DNA of 64,000 nucleotides from contig NZ_JAHTMR010000006.1 of the NCBI RefSeq assembly GCF_019200975.1, positions 248,001-312,000 of the forward strand, written 5' to 3'. Numbering within the stretch: position 1 is the first letter of the stretch; each line of letters opens with the position of its first letter. The notes beneath the pieces are model-generated. The model was not told the DNA's origin. It saw only the letters and a program-made list of their open reading frames with translations, and searched no databases. Position numbers and translations under genes: made by a program. This document shows positions 18,701 to 26,891 of the stretch, in pieces. The DNA comes from Pseudomonas sp. PD9R. GTDB taxonomy: Bacteria > Pseudomonadota > Gammaproteobacteria > Pseudomonadales > Pseudomonadaceae.

Positions 18701-18808
18701 AATGGCGCGACCCGCAAAATCGTGAACGATTCCAGTGGCGGCATCAGCACGCTGGTGGAAAAATCCGGCGGCGGCAGCCGTCGCATCATGTGGCGACAAA
18801 TACAGTAA
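15725..18808 (+). CDS. pilY1: Type IV pilus tip adhesin/assembly factor PilY1
   Basis: 1027 residues from ATG 15725, inside the end of pilX. A signal peptide (about 1-29) is followed by a von Willebrand A-like region with a MIDAS start DDSGS (52-56). The C-terminal half is a PilY1 beta-propeller, with a calcium loop DTNGDGVVDSTD near residue 962. PilY1 acts at the pilus tip in assembly, retraction control and surface sensing. Somewhat shorter than the P. aeruginosa protein. No pilY2-like gene follows. Confidence 0.93.
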   Translation: MRSTNRRQGLWQQLCGAVLALYLSAPACAFTPSDSPLLSAAAVAPNVMLLIDDSGSMNNIIWAPGFDPTISRAQIAICNSNTLCLGGQNLDMTDSNIALSSLNRGGCSTSGNWYGFYRGFLGLTPICLKLPDPVGNEGTRYTANYLAYLLSLANGSNRDFTTGANAIPNDYRISVAQDVSKNLVGSNRSLRIGLATFNPPASNSPGNGGYIARAVSDLSVDANYNALITSINGLSAVANTPLAETYYEVTRYMRGMAPYYNATPATYTSPIQYRCQKNYGVVITDGLPTYDRTFPSNDPLGGSRLPNWDGNSANDGDNLNGDGEGDTLYLDDIAKFAFDIDMRSTGTDLAGKSWNAADFPKQNMNTYTVGFTAANQMLSDAASYGQGKYYQATDSVGLNAALSSALSDITSKAGSGGSGVASGTTLVSGTSYFQTSYDPKDWRGTIRAYGFTSSGAVNTSSVLWTTDTAIVPGATAPTYQSWNSQTSTAVTLAYTNFSTTQQTALNQGLPTGITGSDLVEWSKGTNKTGLKVRSVLLGDIINSPLALASPSDKTASDLSGDTTYSTYLATKAATMIASLVVNANDGFVNVINAGNGGRRYAYMPSSVLPSLRYIADTAYINGVSHKFLVDGQVGVFDAQLNGAWKTLALGGTGAGGKAFYALQLFDASAGNVTKALWEISAPATASTANAFNDLGYAYARPEVARLADGRWAAFISNGYGSNTGVAALYVVDIRDGSLIKKIVLDSTETTNGLSSVKLKVNSQNVVQAAYGGDLKGRLWKFDLSSTSTDSWGVAFSGKPLFTTAGGATQPITAQPLLADNGLGGKEVFFGTGKFNEMADKTNKDLQAFYAVWDADGGSGQITTSSLQAQAVTGVFSGSTGQFITTSQNEVTYPAEKGWYLPLAYNSVLTGERVINQASLVLGRIVFTTASVDTTDPCASFGTGKLVELDAFSGKMLNYAVLDTNGDGVVDSTDTVSSGVIFTGGIPTLNAIVNGATRKIVNDSSGGISTLVEKSGGGSRRIMWRQIQ

Positions 18809-18822
18809 GTGAGACTTGAGGC

Positions 18823-19224
18823 ATGCGTAGATCCAACCGCGGTTTTACCCTGATCGAAATCATGATTGTGATTGCGATCATCGGGATTGTCATGACCATT
18901 GCTGCCCCGAGCTTTACCGAATATCTGAAGAAGGGCCGCCGTACCGAAGTGGCTGGCCTGCTCTCTGAGCAAGCGCAGATTCTTGAGCGCTTCTATTCAC
19001 AAAAGAATGTCTACACCAATGCCACCGGCCTGAGCGCCGGCAATGACTATTACACCATCACGCCGACGCTGACCGACCAGACCTTCGTGCTGACGGCAGT
19101 GCGTAAGGCTGGCACCAGCATGGCCACGGACAAGTGCGGTGATTTCACCCTCACCAATACCGGTGTCCGCAGTATGGTCAACGCAACGGCGGGTTTGACC
19201 ACCAAGGATTGCTGGGGCCGCTGA
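18823..19224 (+). CDS. pilE: Type IV pilus minor pilin PilE
   Basis: 133 residues. MRRSNRGFTLIEIMIVIAII is a classic prepilin leader (cut G7/F8, E12). A ComP/PilE-like globular part follows with KKGRRTEV, YTNATGLS and two cysteines (DKCGDF, DCWGR) near the C-terminus. Last gene of the minor pilin operon, 14 nt after pilY1. Confidence 0.92.
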   Translation: MRRSNRGFTLIEIMIVIAIIGIVMTIAAPSFTEYLKKGRRTEVAGLLSEQAQILERFYSQKNVYTNATGLSAGNDYYTITPTLTDQTFVLTAVRKAGTSMATDKCGDFTLTNTGVRSMVNATAGLTTKDCWGR

Positions 19225-19280
19225 GTTCTTTTTCCGGGCGCCCTTTGCGTCCCCTGTCTATTTAACGGTTGGATCAGAAC

Positions 19281-20381
19281 ATGACCAGGCAACAGCAAGT
19301 GGTGATTGTCGGCGGTGGGGTAATCGGGCTGCTGACGGCATTCAATCTCGCATCCGAAGTGCAAAGCGTTGTGCTGCTGGATCGTTCGAATGTCGGTCAG
19401 GAGTCGTCCTGGGCGGGCGGCGGCATCGTTTCGCCGCTTTATCCCTGGCGTTACAGCCCGGCGGTCACCGCGCTGGCCCATTGGTCCCAGGACTTTTATC
19501 CACAGCTGGGCGAGCGCTTGTTTGCCGCAACGGGTGTTGATCCCGAAGTGCACACCACTGGCCTGTATTGGCTGGACCTCGACGACGAAACCGAGGCGCT
19601 GGCCTGGGCTGTGCGAGAGAATCGTCCGTTACGGGCTGTGGATATCTCGGCGGCGCACGACGCGGTGCCGGTGCTGGGTGGCGGTTTTTCCCGGGCGATC
19701 TACATGGCCGATGTGGCCAACGTGCGCAATCCACGACTAGTGAAGTCGCTCAAGGCAGCGTTGCTGGCGCTGCCGAACGTGACGATTCATGAGCAGTGTG
19801 AAGTCAGCGGGTTTGTCCGCGACGGCGATAAAGTCGTTGGTGTGCAGAGCTCGGCGGGCACTGTTAACGGTGATCAGGTGGTCCTGACCGCCGGCGCCTG
19901 GAGTGGTGATTTGCTCAAGAGCCTGGGGTTGGTGCTGCCGGTCGAGCCAGTGAAAGGGCAGATGATTCTCTACAAGTGCGCGGCGGACTTCCTGCCGAGC
20001 ATGGTGCTGGCCAAGGGGCGTTATGCGATCCCGCGGCGCGACGGACATATTCTGATCGGCAGCACGCTGGAGCACGAAGGCTACGACAAGACGCCAACCG
20101 AATCGGCGCTGGAAAGTCTCAAGGCATCGGCGGTGGAGTTGATCCCAGCGTTGGCGGATGCCGAGCTGGTGGGGCATTGGGCCGGGTTACGACCGGGGTC
20201 GCCGGAAGGCATTCCCTACATTGGCCGAGTGCCGGGGTTTGATGGGTTGTGGCTCAACTGCGGGCATTACCGTAATGGGCTGGTGCTGGCGCCAGCGTCG
20301 TGTCAGTTGTTTGCCGATGTGATGTTGGGCAGGGCGCCGATAATTGATCCGGCGCCGTATGCGCCCGCTGGGCGAATCTAA
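19281..20381 (+). CDS. thiO: Glycine oxidase ThiO (FAD-dependent)
   Basis: 366 residues from ATG 19281. An N-terminal FAD motif (VVIVGGGVIGLLTA, GGGVIG 11-16) and a DAO fold ending in RPGSPEGIPYIGR and GHYRNGLVLAP. ThiO makes iminoglycine for the thiazole of thiamine in aerobes. In Pseudomonas it commonly lies between the minor pilins and pilSR, as here. An upstream TTG at 19269 is less likely as start. Confidence 0.92.
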   Translation: MTRQQQVVIVGGGVIGLLTAFNLASEVQSVVLLDRSNVGQESSWAGGGIVSPLYPWRYSPAVTALAHWSQDFYPQLGERLFAATGVDPEVHTTGLYWLDLDDETEALAWAVRENRPLRAVDISAAHDAVPVLGGGFSRAIYMADVANVRNPRLVKSLKAALLALPNVTIHEQCEVSGFVRDGDKVVGVQSSAGTVNGDQVVLTAGAWSGDLLKSLGLVLPVEPVKGQMILYKCAADFLPSMVLAKGRYAIPRRDGHILIGSTLEHEGYDKTPTESALESLKASAVELIPALADAELVGHWAGLRPGSPEGIPYIGRVPGFDGLWLNCGHYRNGLVLAPASCQLFADVMLGRAPIIDPAPYAPAGRI

Positions 20382-20384
20382 GCA

Positions 20385-20455
20385 AGATCAAAAGATCACA
20401 GCCTGTACAGGGGAATGCATTTTCATGTAGGTGCTGCCGAAGGCTGCGATCTTTT
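20385..20455. repeat. Degraded REP pair, TGCCGAAGGCTGCGATC type
   Basis: AGATCAAAAGATCACAGCC (20385-20403) pairs imperfectly with GGCTGCGATCTTTT at the end of 20426-20455, which begins TGTAGGTGCTGCCGAAGG. It is a decayed relative of the element at 57294-57379 in the thiO-pilR gap. Confidence 0.65.
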
Positions 20456-20460
20456 AGGCC

Positions 20461-21792
20461 TCAATCCAAACCAAATTTCTTGAGGCGATAGCGCATCGAC
20501 CTGAATGAAAGATTCAACCGCTGAGCCGCCGCCGTGCGGTTCCAGCGGGTTTCTTCCAGTGCCTGAAGAATGAGCTGGCGTTCGACGTTTTCCAGATAAG
20601 CCTCCAGATTGTCGATCTGCGTCAAATCCGCCACGCCACCTTCAGCCGCGCAATTGCCTTCAGCCAGGCGCAGGTCGCCGGCCTCGATCTGTTTGTTCTC
20701 GCACAACGTATGCGCTCGTTCGAGCATGTTCTCCAGCTCCCGCACATTGCCCGGGAAGCGGTAACTCTTCAGTGCATCGAGGGCTTGCGGTTGGAGTTTT
20801 GCCGCCGGTTGCCCCGTGTCAGCAGCCAGGCGCTTGAGCACGTGGCTGGCCAGTCGCTCAATATCGTCACGGCGCTCGCGCAGGGGCGGCACCCGTAGTT
20901 CGATTACGTTCAAGCGGTAATACAAATCCTGGCGAAAGCGTTCAGCGGCGACTTCGGCATCAAGGTCTTTGTGGGTGGCGCAAAGAATGCGTACATCGAC
21001 CACCATTTCCTGTTGTCCGCCGATACGGCGTACGGCCTTTTCCTGAATCGCTCGCAGCAGTTTGACTTGCATCGGCAGCGGCAGGTCAGCCACTTCGTCG
21101 AGGAACAACGTGCCGCCATGAGCGGCCTGGAACAGGCCAGGTTTGTCTTCGATGGCGCCGCTGAAACTGCCTTTGCGGTGGCCGAAAAACTCGCTTTCCA
21201 TCAGTTCCGACGGGATGGCGCCGCAATTGACTGGAACAAAAGCCTGATTGGCTCGCGGCCCTCGCTCATGAATCAACCGCGCGACAAGCTCCTTGCCGCT
21301 GCCGGATTCGCCGCTGATGTACACCGGCGCCTGGCTGCGCGCCAGTTTGTCGATCTGTTTGCGCAGATTGCGCATGGGCAGCGAATCGCCGAGCAAGCGG
21401 CGATCGATGGCGATACCGGGTGCGGGCAGAAGCAGGGCACTGGTGACCAGCTCTCGCAGGCGGGTGAGGTCCACCGGTTTGGTCAGGAAGTCGAAAGCAC
21501 CGGCCTTGAGCGCATTGATCGCGGTGTCGAGGTTGCCGTAGGCCGTGATCATGGCCACCGGGACTTGCGGGTAATGTCGCTGGATGTGTTGCACCAACTC
21601 GAGACCGCTGCCGTCCGGCAGGCGCATGTCGGTCAGGCACAGATCGAACGCCTCGCGCTTCAGCAAGGCCAGTGCCTCGGCAGCGTTGCGGGCACTGTAG
21701 GTATCGAGTTTCATCCGTCCCAGGGTGATTTCCAGGAGTTCGCGGATGTCCGGCTCGTCGTCGACGATCAGGACTTTTGGCCGTGGGCTCAT
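20461..21792 (-). CDS. pilR: Type IV pilus response regulator PilR (sigma54 activator)
   Basis: 443 residues from ATG 21792. Receiver domain with DD at 11-12, phosphoacceptor D55 (LTDMRLPDG) and K105. AAA+ domain with Walker A GESGSGKE (161-168) and a sigma54-contact loop reading GSFSGA (208-213) instead of GAFTGA. Fis-type HTH at the C-terminus (WNRTAAAQRLNLSFRSMRYR). It drives sigma54 transcription of pilA. It starts 2 nt after the pilS stop, so the pair is one unit. Confidence 0.95.
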   Translation of the reverse strand: MSPRPKVLIVDDEPDIRELLEITLGRMKLDTYSARNAAEALALLKREAFDLCLTDMRLPDGSGLELVQHIQRHYPQVPVAMITAYGNLDTAINALKAGAFDFLTKPVDLTRLRELVTSALLLPAPGIAIDRRLLGDSLPMRNLRKQIDKLARSQAPVYISGESGSGKELVARLIHERGPRANQAFVPVNCGAIPSELMESEFFGHRKGSFSGAIEDKPGLFQAAHGGTLFLDEVADLPLPMQVKLLRAIQEKAVRRIGGQQEMVVDVRILCATHKDLDAEVAAERFRQDLYYRLNVIELRVPPLRERRDDIERLASHVLKRLAADTGQPAAKLQPQALDALKSYRFPGNVRELENMLERAHTLCENKQIEAGDLRLAEGNCAAEGGVADLTQIDNLEAYLENVERQLILQALEETRWNRTAAAQRLNLSFRSMRYRLKKFGLD

Positions 21793-21794
21793 GT

Positions 21795-23405
21795 TCAACC
21801 TTGTTTCCGTCCGTGAGCAAAGGTAATGCGAAAGCAGCCGCCGTCTTGGCGTGGTTTGAAGTCTAGGCGGGCCTGGTTGCTTTCGCACAGCTCACGGGAC
21901 AGATAGAGGCCCAGGCCAGTGCCTTGGTGACTGGTGGTGAAGAAAGGTTCGAACAACTGCGCTTGGTGGTCCGGTGTCACGCCGGGGCCGTCATCGATGA
22001 CTTCGAGCGTCGGCAACTGGCTGTTTGGATCGACAAACAACGCCAGCCAGACTTGCGCCTGATCGTGGTTCAAGGCGCTGTGGCGCCAGGCATTGCGTAT
22101 CAGGTTGTCGAGGATCTGGTGCAGTTGATTCGGGTCCATCAGGGTTTTGATATCCCCGGAAGCGATGCTCAAGTGAATCTGTTGGCGCTCGGTTGCACCC
22201 TCGCGGGTTTCGGCGACGAACTGCTCCAACCACGGCCTCAAGTCGAGTCGTTGCGGTACGGTTTGCTGGCGGCGGGACAATTGCAGGACGTTTTCGATAA
22301 CCCGGTTCATTCGCTGAGAGTGGTCTTGAATTATCTGCGTCAGACGTCGATCCGCGCCGTTCAGTTCCTCCGATTCTCGTAATAGCTGTGCAGCATGACT
22401 GATGGCGCCCAACGGGTTGCGAATTTCATGGGCAATGCCGGCAGTCAGGCGGCCGAGGGCGACAAGTTTCAGTTGTTGCGCTTGTTGGGCGATCTGCGCG
22501 AGGTCTTCGAGAAAGACCAGGGTCTGGTGATTCGGGTTAGTGTCCAGTGAGATAAAACTGGGTTGCAGTTCCAGGCCGCTACTGGCGATTTTCAGGCTCT
22601 GGGGGCGCAGCGTCGGATTGTTCAACCACAGGTGCAGGCGTTCGACCAGGGCGGGGAAGTGGTCGTCAATCCGTCGGCCTTCGAGGCGCTCGCAACCGAG
22701 CAGGGTCAGCGCGCTGTGGTTGGCCAGTTGTACGCGTTGTTGATCGTCAAGCACCAGAATGCCAGTGCGCATGCGTTGCAGGATCAGCGCGTTCAGGGTT
22801 TCCAGGCCGACGACTTCACTGGCCCGTTGTTCGGCCAGGGTCTCGCTGACTTCCAGGCGTCGGATCAAACCTTGCACCAACAAGGCGGCGGCGAAGCACA
22901 GGGCACCAAGGGTGCCGACTTGCAGATAGTCGTTGGGGCTGGCGGGATGGCTGAAGCTCAGCAGGAAACTCAAGCCGACGATGCCGAGTGCGCCGACGGC
23001 GGCAATCAGCAGGCCGATGCGTCCGCGTAACAGGGTGTTCCCGATGGCCACCGAGACAATCAACAGATTGCCTATGGCGCTGGCTATTCCGCCAGCGGCA
23101 TAGAACAAGCCGCACAACAGCAGCACATCCAGCAGCGCCAGGCTGAACAATTGCGCAGGGCGCCGGGTGTTCTCGAAAAACACCACCAGCAGGATATTCA
23201 GCACCAGGTATAACCAGCTACCACTGCGCAGCAGGTCGTCATTGGCCGAGGTCAGCAACTGGTTGTCCATGTTGCTGGAGATCAACAGCACCAGGGTGAT
23301 GCCGACACTTAAACGGTAGAGGTGATAAAGGCGCAGCAGTCGCTGGGCCTGTTTGCCGCCGGGACTGGGTGTCTCAGCGATCACTGGAGCCGGGGCCTTG
23401 CTCAA
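21795..23405 (-). CDS. pilS: Type IV pilus sensor histidine kinase PilS
   Basis: 536 residues. About six hydrophobic segments (30-180) are followed by a PAS-like region (about 200-300), a dimerisation H-box GIAHEIRNPLG with H326, and an ATPase domain (NLIRNAWRHS, DDGPGV, GTGLGLYLSRELCE). PilS phosphorylates PilR and senses pilin in the membrane. Its start overlaps the end of the small PP0621-like gene. Confidence 0.95.
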   Translation of the reverse strand: MSKAPAPVIAETPSPGGKQAQRLLRLYHLYRLSVGITLVLLISSNMDNQLLTSANDDLLRSGSWLYLVLNILLVVFFENTRRPAQLFSLALLDVLLLCGLFYAAGGIASAIGNLLIVSVAIGNTLLRGRIGLLIAAVGALGIVGLSFLLSFSHPASPNDYLQVGTLGALCFAAALLVQGLIRRLEVSETLAEQRASEVVGLETLNALILQRMRTGILVLDDQQRVQLANHSALTLLGCERLEGRRIDDHFPALVERLHLWLNNPTLRPQSLKIASSGLELQPSFISLDTNPNHQTLVFLEDLAQIAQQAQQLKLVALGRLTAGIAHEIRNPLGAISHAAQLLRESEELNGADRRLTQIIQDHSQRMNRVIENVLQLSRRQQTVPQRLDLRPWLEQFVAETREGATERQQIHLSIASGDIKTLMDPNQLHQILDNLIRNAWRHSALNHDQAQVWLALFVDPNSQLPTLEVIDDGPGVTPDHQAQLFEPFFTTSHQGTGLGLYLSRELCESNQARLDFKPRQDGGCFRITFAHGRKQG

Positions 23406-23607
23406 GGTGAGCCTGGCTGCAGTACCACTGTTTTTGAAGGTTCAATGCGCGGTCGCGGGGCAGGTGCACGCCGCAGTGGGCACAACGGACCATCGGCGCC
23501 GCTTCCAGCTCGGCAGGAGACTTGGGCACGGAAGCCTGGCCCTTGTATTTGCGCCAGAACCACACGGCGGCGGCAATCACGGCGATCCAGAATAGTAAAC
23601 GAAGCAT
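23374..23607 (-). CDS. PP0621-family small membrane-anchored zinc-ribbon-like protein
   Basis: 77 residues from ATG 23607. One N-terminal membrane helix (LLFWIAVIAAAVWFW) is followed by a short linker and a cysteine motif (MVRCAHCGVHLPRD ... WYCSQAH) that could bind metal. The family is conserved beside pilS in Pseudomonas; its function is not known. The 3' end overlaps pilS by 32 nt, so it may be co-transcribed with pilSR. Confidence 0.8.
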   Translation of the reverse strand: MLRLLFWIAVIAAAVWFWRKYKGQASVPKSPAELEAAPMVRCAHCGVHLPRDRALNLQKQWYCSQAHLEQGPGSSDR

Positions 23608-23697
23608 GGTGAGCTGCTTTCTTGGCGGATGAACCGGCAGTTTAGCCAAGGACATGACAGGCGCACAGCGCAATTGCTGTGCACAAAAAAACAGCAA

Positions 23698-23728
23698 TAA
23701 AAAAGGGAGACTCAAGAGTCTCCCTTTC
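23698..23728 (-). terminator. Rho-independent terminator of bamD
   Basis: GGGAGACTC-AAG-AGTCTCCC hairpin; on the minus strand it is followed by a T-rich run (A-run at 23699-23704 on plus). It lies 16 bp past the bamD stop. Confidence 0.85.
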
Positions 23729-23743
23729 GTACAACCCGTTGTG

Positions 23744-24766
23744 TCAGTCGAACACACCAAAGGTCATGAAGCTAAACCACGAGCGGTCGCTGTTGTTGCC
23801 TTCCGCTTCGTGATTCTCTTCTTCGATCACATCGCCATTTGAGTCTTTTGGCTTGAGGTCGCTAGGAATCGCGTCTTTGGCGTCCTGGAACTGCTTCTGC
23901 ACGTCCTGGTTGGCGCGGGTTTCGCCCGGCGGCAGTGGTGGACGGGATTCGATCAGGCCCAGAGTGGCCTTGCTCAGCCACGAACGGTTATCCGCTTCGG
24001 CGACCGACGGCACGAACTGACCGTCCACCAGGCTTGGGTGGTTCGGGTAGTTAAGCTTCAGGGTTTCGAGGCTGGTGGCGGCCAGTTCGTCCAGGTGCAT
24101 GCGCTGGTAGGCTTCGGTCATCACCGCCAGGCCGTCGCCGACCGAAGGGGTTTCCTGGAAGTTTTCCACCACGTAACGGCCACGGTTCGCGGCCGCTACA
24201 TAGGCCTGACGGGTCAGGTAGTAGTCGGCAACGTGAATTTCGTAGGAGGCCAGCAGGTTGCGCAGGTAAATCATGCGCTGCTTGGCATCCGGCGCGTAAC
24301 GGCTGTTCGGGAAGCGGCTGGTCAGCTGGGCGAACTCGTTGTAGGAGTCGCGAGCGGCACCCGGGTCACGCTTGGTCATGTCCAGCGGCAGGAAGCGCGC
24401 CAGCAGGCCAACGTCCTGGTCGAAAGAAGTCAGGCCCTTGAGGTAGTAGGCGTAATCGACGTTCGGATGCTGCGGGTGCAGACGAATAAAGCGCTCGGCA
24501 GCGGCTTTTGCAGCCTCTGGCTCGGCGTTCTTGTAGTTGGCGTAGATGAGTTCGAGTTGAGCCTGATCGGCGTAGCGGCCGAACGGATAACGCGATTCCA
24601 GAGCCTTCAGCTTGGCGGTGGCGCTGGTGTAGCTGTTGTTGTCCAGATCAGCCTGAGCCTGTTGGTACAACTCGACTTCACTCAGGTTTTCGTCTACGAC
24701 TTCCTTCGATGAGCAAGCAGCGGTCAATGCGAGGATGGCGATCAGCAGCAGGTGTTTCACTTGCAT
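23744..24766 (-). CDS. bamD: Outer membrane assembly lipoprotein BamD (ComL)
   Basis: 340 residues from ATG 24766. A lipoprotein signal with lipobox LTAAC (14-18; C18 lipidated) precedes TPR repeats ([52 protein letters not shown]). The acidic C-terminal tail (about 300-330) is longer than the E. coli form, as in other pseudomonads. Essential part of the BAM complex in the periplasm. Divergent from rluD. Confidence 0.95.
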   Translation of the reverse strand: MQVKHLLLIAILALTAACSSKEVVDENLSEVELYQQAQADLDNNSYTSATAKLKALESRYPFGRYADQAQLELIYANYKNAEPEAAKAAAERFIRLHPQHPNVDYAYYLKGLTSFDQDVGLLARFLPLDMTKRDPGAARDSYNEFAQLTSRFPNSRYAPDAKQRMIYLRNLLASYEIHVADYYLTRQAYVAAANRGRYVVENFQETPSVGDGLAVMTEAYQRMHLDELAATSLETLKLNYPNHPSLVDGQFVPSVAEADNRSWLSKATLGLIESRPPLPPGETRANQDVQKQFQDAKDAIPSDLKPKDSNGDVIEEENHEAEGNNSDRSWFSFMTFGVFD

Positions 24767-24917
24767 GGCGGCTTGCGTCCCTATGACGGCCGCTGTCTTG
24801 GGCGTGGCCGTCCTGTTATGATGAGCGCCCCGTTGAATAGCCTCGGGGCAAAAGACGCCGTATTTAACCACAAGCGCGCAGCCGAAACCAAAGGCTGTGC
24901 CGACGCCTAGTCTGAGC

Positions 24918-25880
24918 ATGTCCGATAAAATTGAACTTCGCGCAGAGGTGCCGTCCGAATTGGGCGGCCAACGCCTCGATCAAGTCGCCGCACAATTATT
25001 CGCTGAGCACTCGCGCTCGCGCCTTTCCGCCTGGATCAAAGACGGCCGCCTGACTGTGGATGGGGCGGTAATCCGCCCGCGAGACATCGTTCACGGTGGC
25101 GCCATTCTTGAACTCACTGCCGAGCAGGAAGCTCAGGGCGAATGGGTCGCTCAAGACATTGCCCTGGACATCGTCTATGAAGACGACGACATCCTGGTGA
25201 TCAACAAGCCTGCGGGTCTGGTGGTGCATCCCGCCGCCGGCCACGCTGATGGCACCTTGCTCAACGCCTTGCTGCACCACGTGCCGGACATTATCAATGT
25301 GCCGCGCGCCGGTATCGTGCATCGTCTGGACAAGGACACCACCGGTCTGATGGTGGTGGCCAAGACCATTCAGGCGCAGACGCAGCTGGTTACACAGTTG
25401 CAGAGCCGCAGTGTCAGCCGGATCTACGAATGCATCGTGATTGGTGTGGTAACCGCAGGCGGCAAAATCAACGCGCCGATCGGTCGCCACGGCCAGCAAC
25501 GCCAGCGCATGGCCGTGATGGAAGGTGGCAAGCAAGCCGTCAGTCATTACCGTGTGCTTGAGCGTTTCCGCTCCCACACTCATGTCCGGGTGAAACTGGA
25601 AACCGGCCGTACGCACCAGATTCGTGTGCACATGGCGCACATCAACTACCCGTTGGTCGGAGACCCGGCCTACGGTGGTCGTTTCCGTATTCCGCCAGCC
25701 GCCAGCCAAACCATGGTCGACTCCTTGAAGACGTTCCCGCGTCAGGCACTGCATGCGCGGTTCCTGGAACTGGATCATCCGACCACCGGTAAACGCATGA
25801 GCTGGGAATCGCCACTGCCGGACGATTTCGTCTGGTTGCTGACGTTGCTCAAGCAGGACCGCGAGGCGTTCATCGGATGA
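24918..25880 (+). CDS. rluD: 23S rRNA pseudouridine synthase RluD (U1911, U1915, U1917)
   Basis: 320 residues from ATG 24918. An S4 RNA-binding domain ([10 protein letters not shown] ... [15 protein letters not shown]) precedes the RluA-family catalytic domain with HRLDKDTTG (135-143), where D138 is the catalytic Asp. It modifies helix 69 of 23S rRNA. The last bases overlap the pgeF start (ATGA), so rluD and pgeF are coupled. Confidence 0.95.
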   Translation: MSDKIELRAEVPSELGGQRLDQVAAQLFAEHSRSRLSAWIKDGRLTVDGAVIRPRDIVHGGAILELTAEQEAQGEWVAQDIALDIVYEDDDILVINKPAGLVVHPAAGHADGTLLNALLHHVPDIINVPRAGIVHRLDKDTTGLMVVAKTIQAQTQLVTQLQSRSVSRIYECIVIGVVTAGGKINAPIGRHGQQRQRMAVMEGGKQAVSHYRVLERFRSHTHVRVKLETGRTHQIRVHMAHINYPLVGDPAYGGRFRIPPAASQTMVDSLKTFPRQALHARFLELDHPTTGKRMSWESPLPDDFVWLLTLLKQDREAFIG

Positions 25881-26596
25881 GTGACTGGCTGATTCCTGAC
25901 TGGCCCGCGCCGGCCGGGGTCAAAGCCTGTGTGACTACCCGTGCGGGCGGCGTCAGTCTGGCGCCGTTCGACAGCCTCAACCTCGGCGATCACGTCGACG
26001 ATAGCGCCGAAGCTGTCGCCGAAAATCGCCGTCGCCTCACCGATCACTTCTCTATTCAACCGGCCTGGTTGCAACAGGTTCACGGCATCGTCGTGGCCCA
26101 TGCCGACCCGAGCCAGGTGGTCACTGCCGACGCCAGTTGGACTGAGACCCCCGGCATCGCCTGTGCGGCGATGACCGCCGACTGCCTTCCTGCGCTGTTT
26201 TGCGATCGTGCCGGAACTCGCGTTGCGGCGGCCCACGCCGGTTGGCGAGGGCTGGCGGCTGGCGTTCTGGAAGCCACTCTCGACAGCCTCGCGGTAGCGC
26301 CTTCCGAGGTGCTGGTGTGGCTCGGTCCGGCCATTGGCCCGCAAGCCTTTGAAGTCGGTCCGGAAGTGCGCGAAACCTTCGTTCAGCAGTTGCCGCAAGC
26401 GGCTGATGCTTTTGTGCCGAGCCAAAACGCCGGCAAGTTCATGGCCGACATCTATATGCTCGCGCGCCTGCGTCTGGCGGCTCGTGGTGTTACGGCTGTC
26501 TACGGTGGCGGTTTCTGCACCGTGACCGATCCGCGCTTCTTTTCTTACCGCCGTGCGCCCCGCACCGGTCGATTCGCCTCCTTGATCTGGCTGTAG
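25877..26596 (+). CDS. pgeF: Peptidoglycan editing factor PgeF (YfiH, DUF152 multicopper oxidase-like)
   Basis: 239 residues. Signature metal-site motifs QVHG (about 72-75), TADCLPALF and AAHAGWRG, and C-terminal GGGFCTV, identify the YfiH family. In E. coli it corrects wrongly built UDP-MurNAc peptides (L-Ser for L-Ala); homologs are also called polyphenol oxidase or purine nucleoside phosphorylase LACC1-like. Coupled to rluD. The stop codon lies within the left end of the palindromic element that follows. Confidence 0.93.
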   Translation: MSDWLIPDWPAPAGVKACVTTRAGGVSLAPFDSLNLGDHVDDSAEAVAENRRRLTDHFSIQPAWLQQVHGIVVAHADPSQVVTADASWTETPGIACAAMTADCLPALFCDRAGTRVAAAHAGWRGLAAGVLEATLDSLAVAPSEVLVWLGPAIGPQAFEVGPEVRETFVQQLPQAADAFVPSQNAGKFMADIYMLARLRLAARGVTAVYGGGFCTVTDPRFFSYRRAPRTGRFASLIWL

Positions 26597-26752
26597 TGCC
26601 CTGTCTCACGAATACTGTTCCACTTTGACGGCGTCTGTTGCCGTCATGCTGCGTTGCCGCTCCTCGCCATAGCGGGCTATGACTCGTCGCGGCGCCTTGC
26701 CTGACGACAACAGCCACTCGCCAAAGAGGAACGTATTCGTAAGACAGGGCAC
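26596..26752. repeat. ~157-bp palindromic element with 20-bp inverted ends (MITE-like)
   Basis: GTGCCCTGTCTCACGAATAC at 26596 and the reverse complement of 26733-26752 (GTGCCCTGTCTTACGAATAC) differ at one base, and the similarity goes on inward (TGTTCCACTTTG against GTTCCTCTTTG). The centre holds a second imperfect palindrome (CGCCATAGCGGGCTATGACTCG). No coding frame. It looks like a small non-autonomous or REP-like element; no clear target duplication is seen. Confidence 0.75.
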
Positions 26753-26791
26753 GACCGCTAGACTTCCTTGACCTGCATCAATATCACGGCG

Positions 26792-26821
26792 CTTGAAACT
26801 CCCAGAATCGACCGCATCTAT
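26792..26821 (+). promoter_or_regulatory. Sigma32-like heat-shock promoter of clpB
   Basis: CTTGAAA (26792-26798), a 13-bp spacer and CCGCATCTAT (26812-26821) closely match the sigma32 consensus CTTGAA-N11-15-CCCCATNT. It is 70 bp before the clpB ATG. Confidence 0.75.
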
Positions 26822-26891
26822 TGTGGTATCTGGCAGGTTTCTTCATTCAGGATGTTTTATAGGTCCGGCCTGCTCAAAAGGAAGGTGACCC

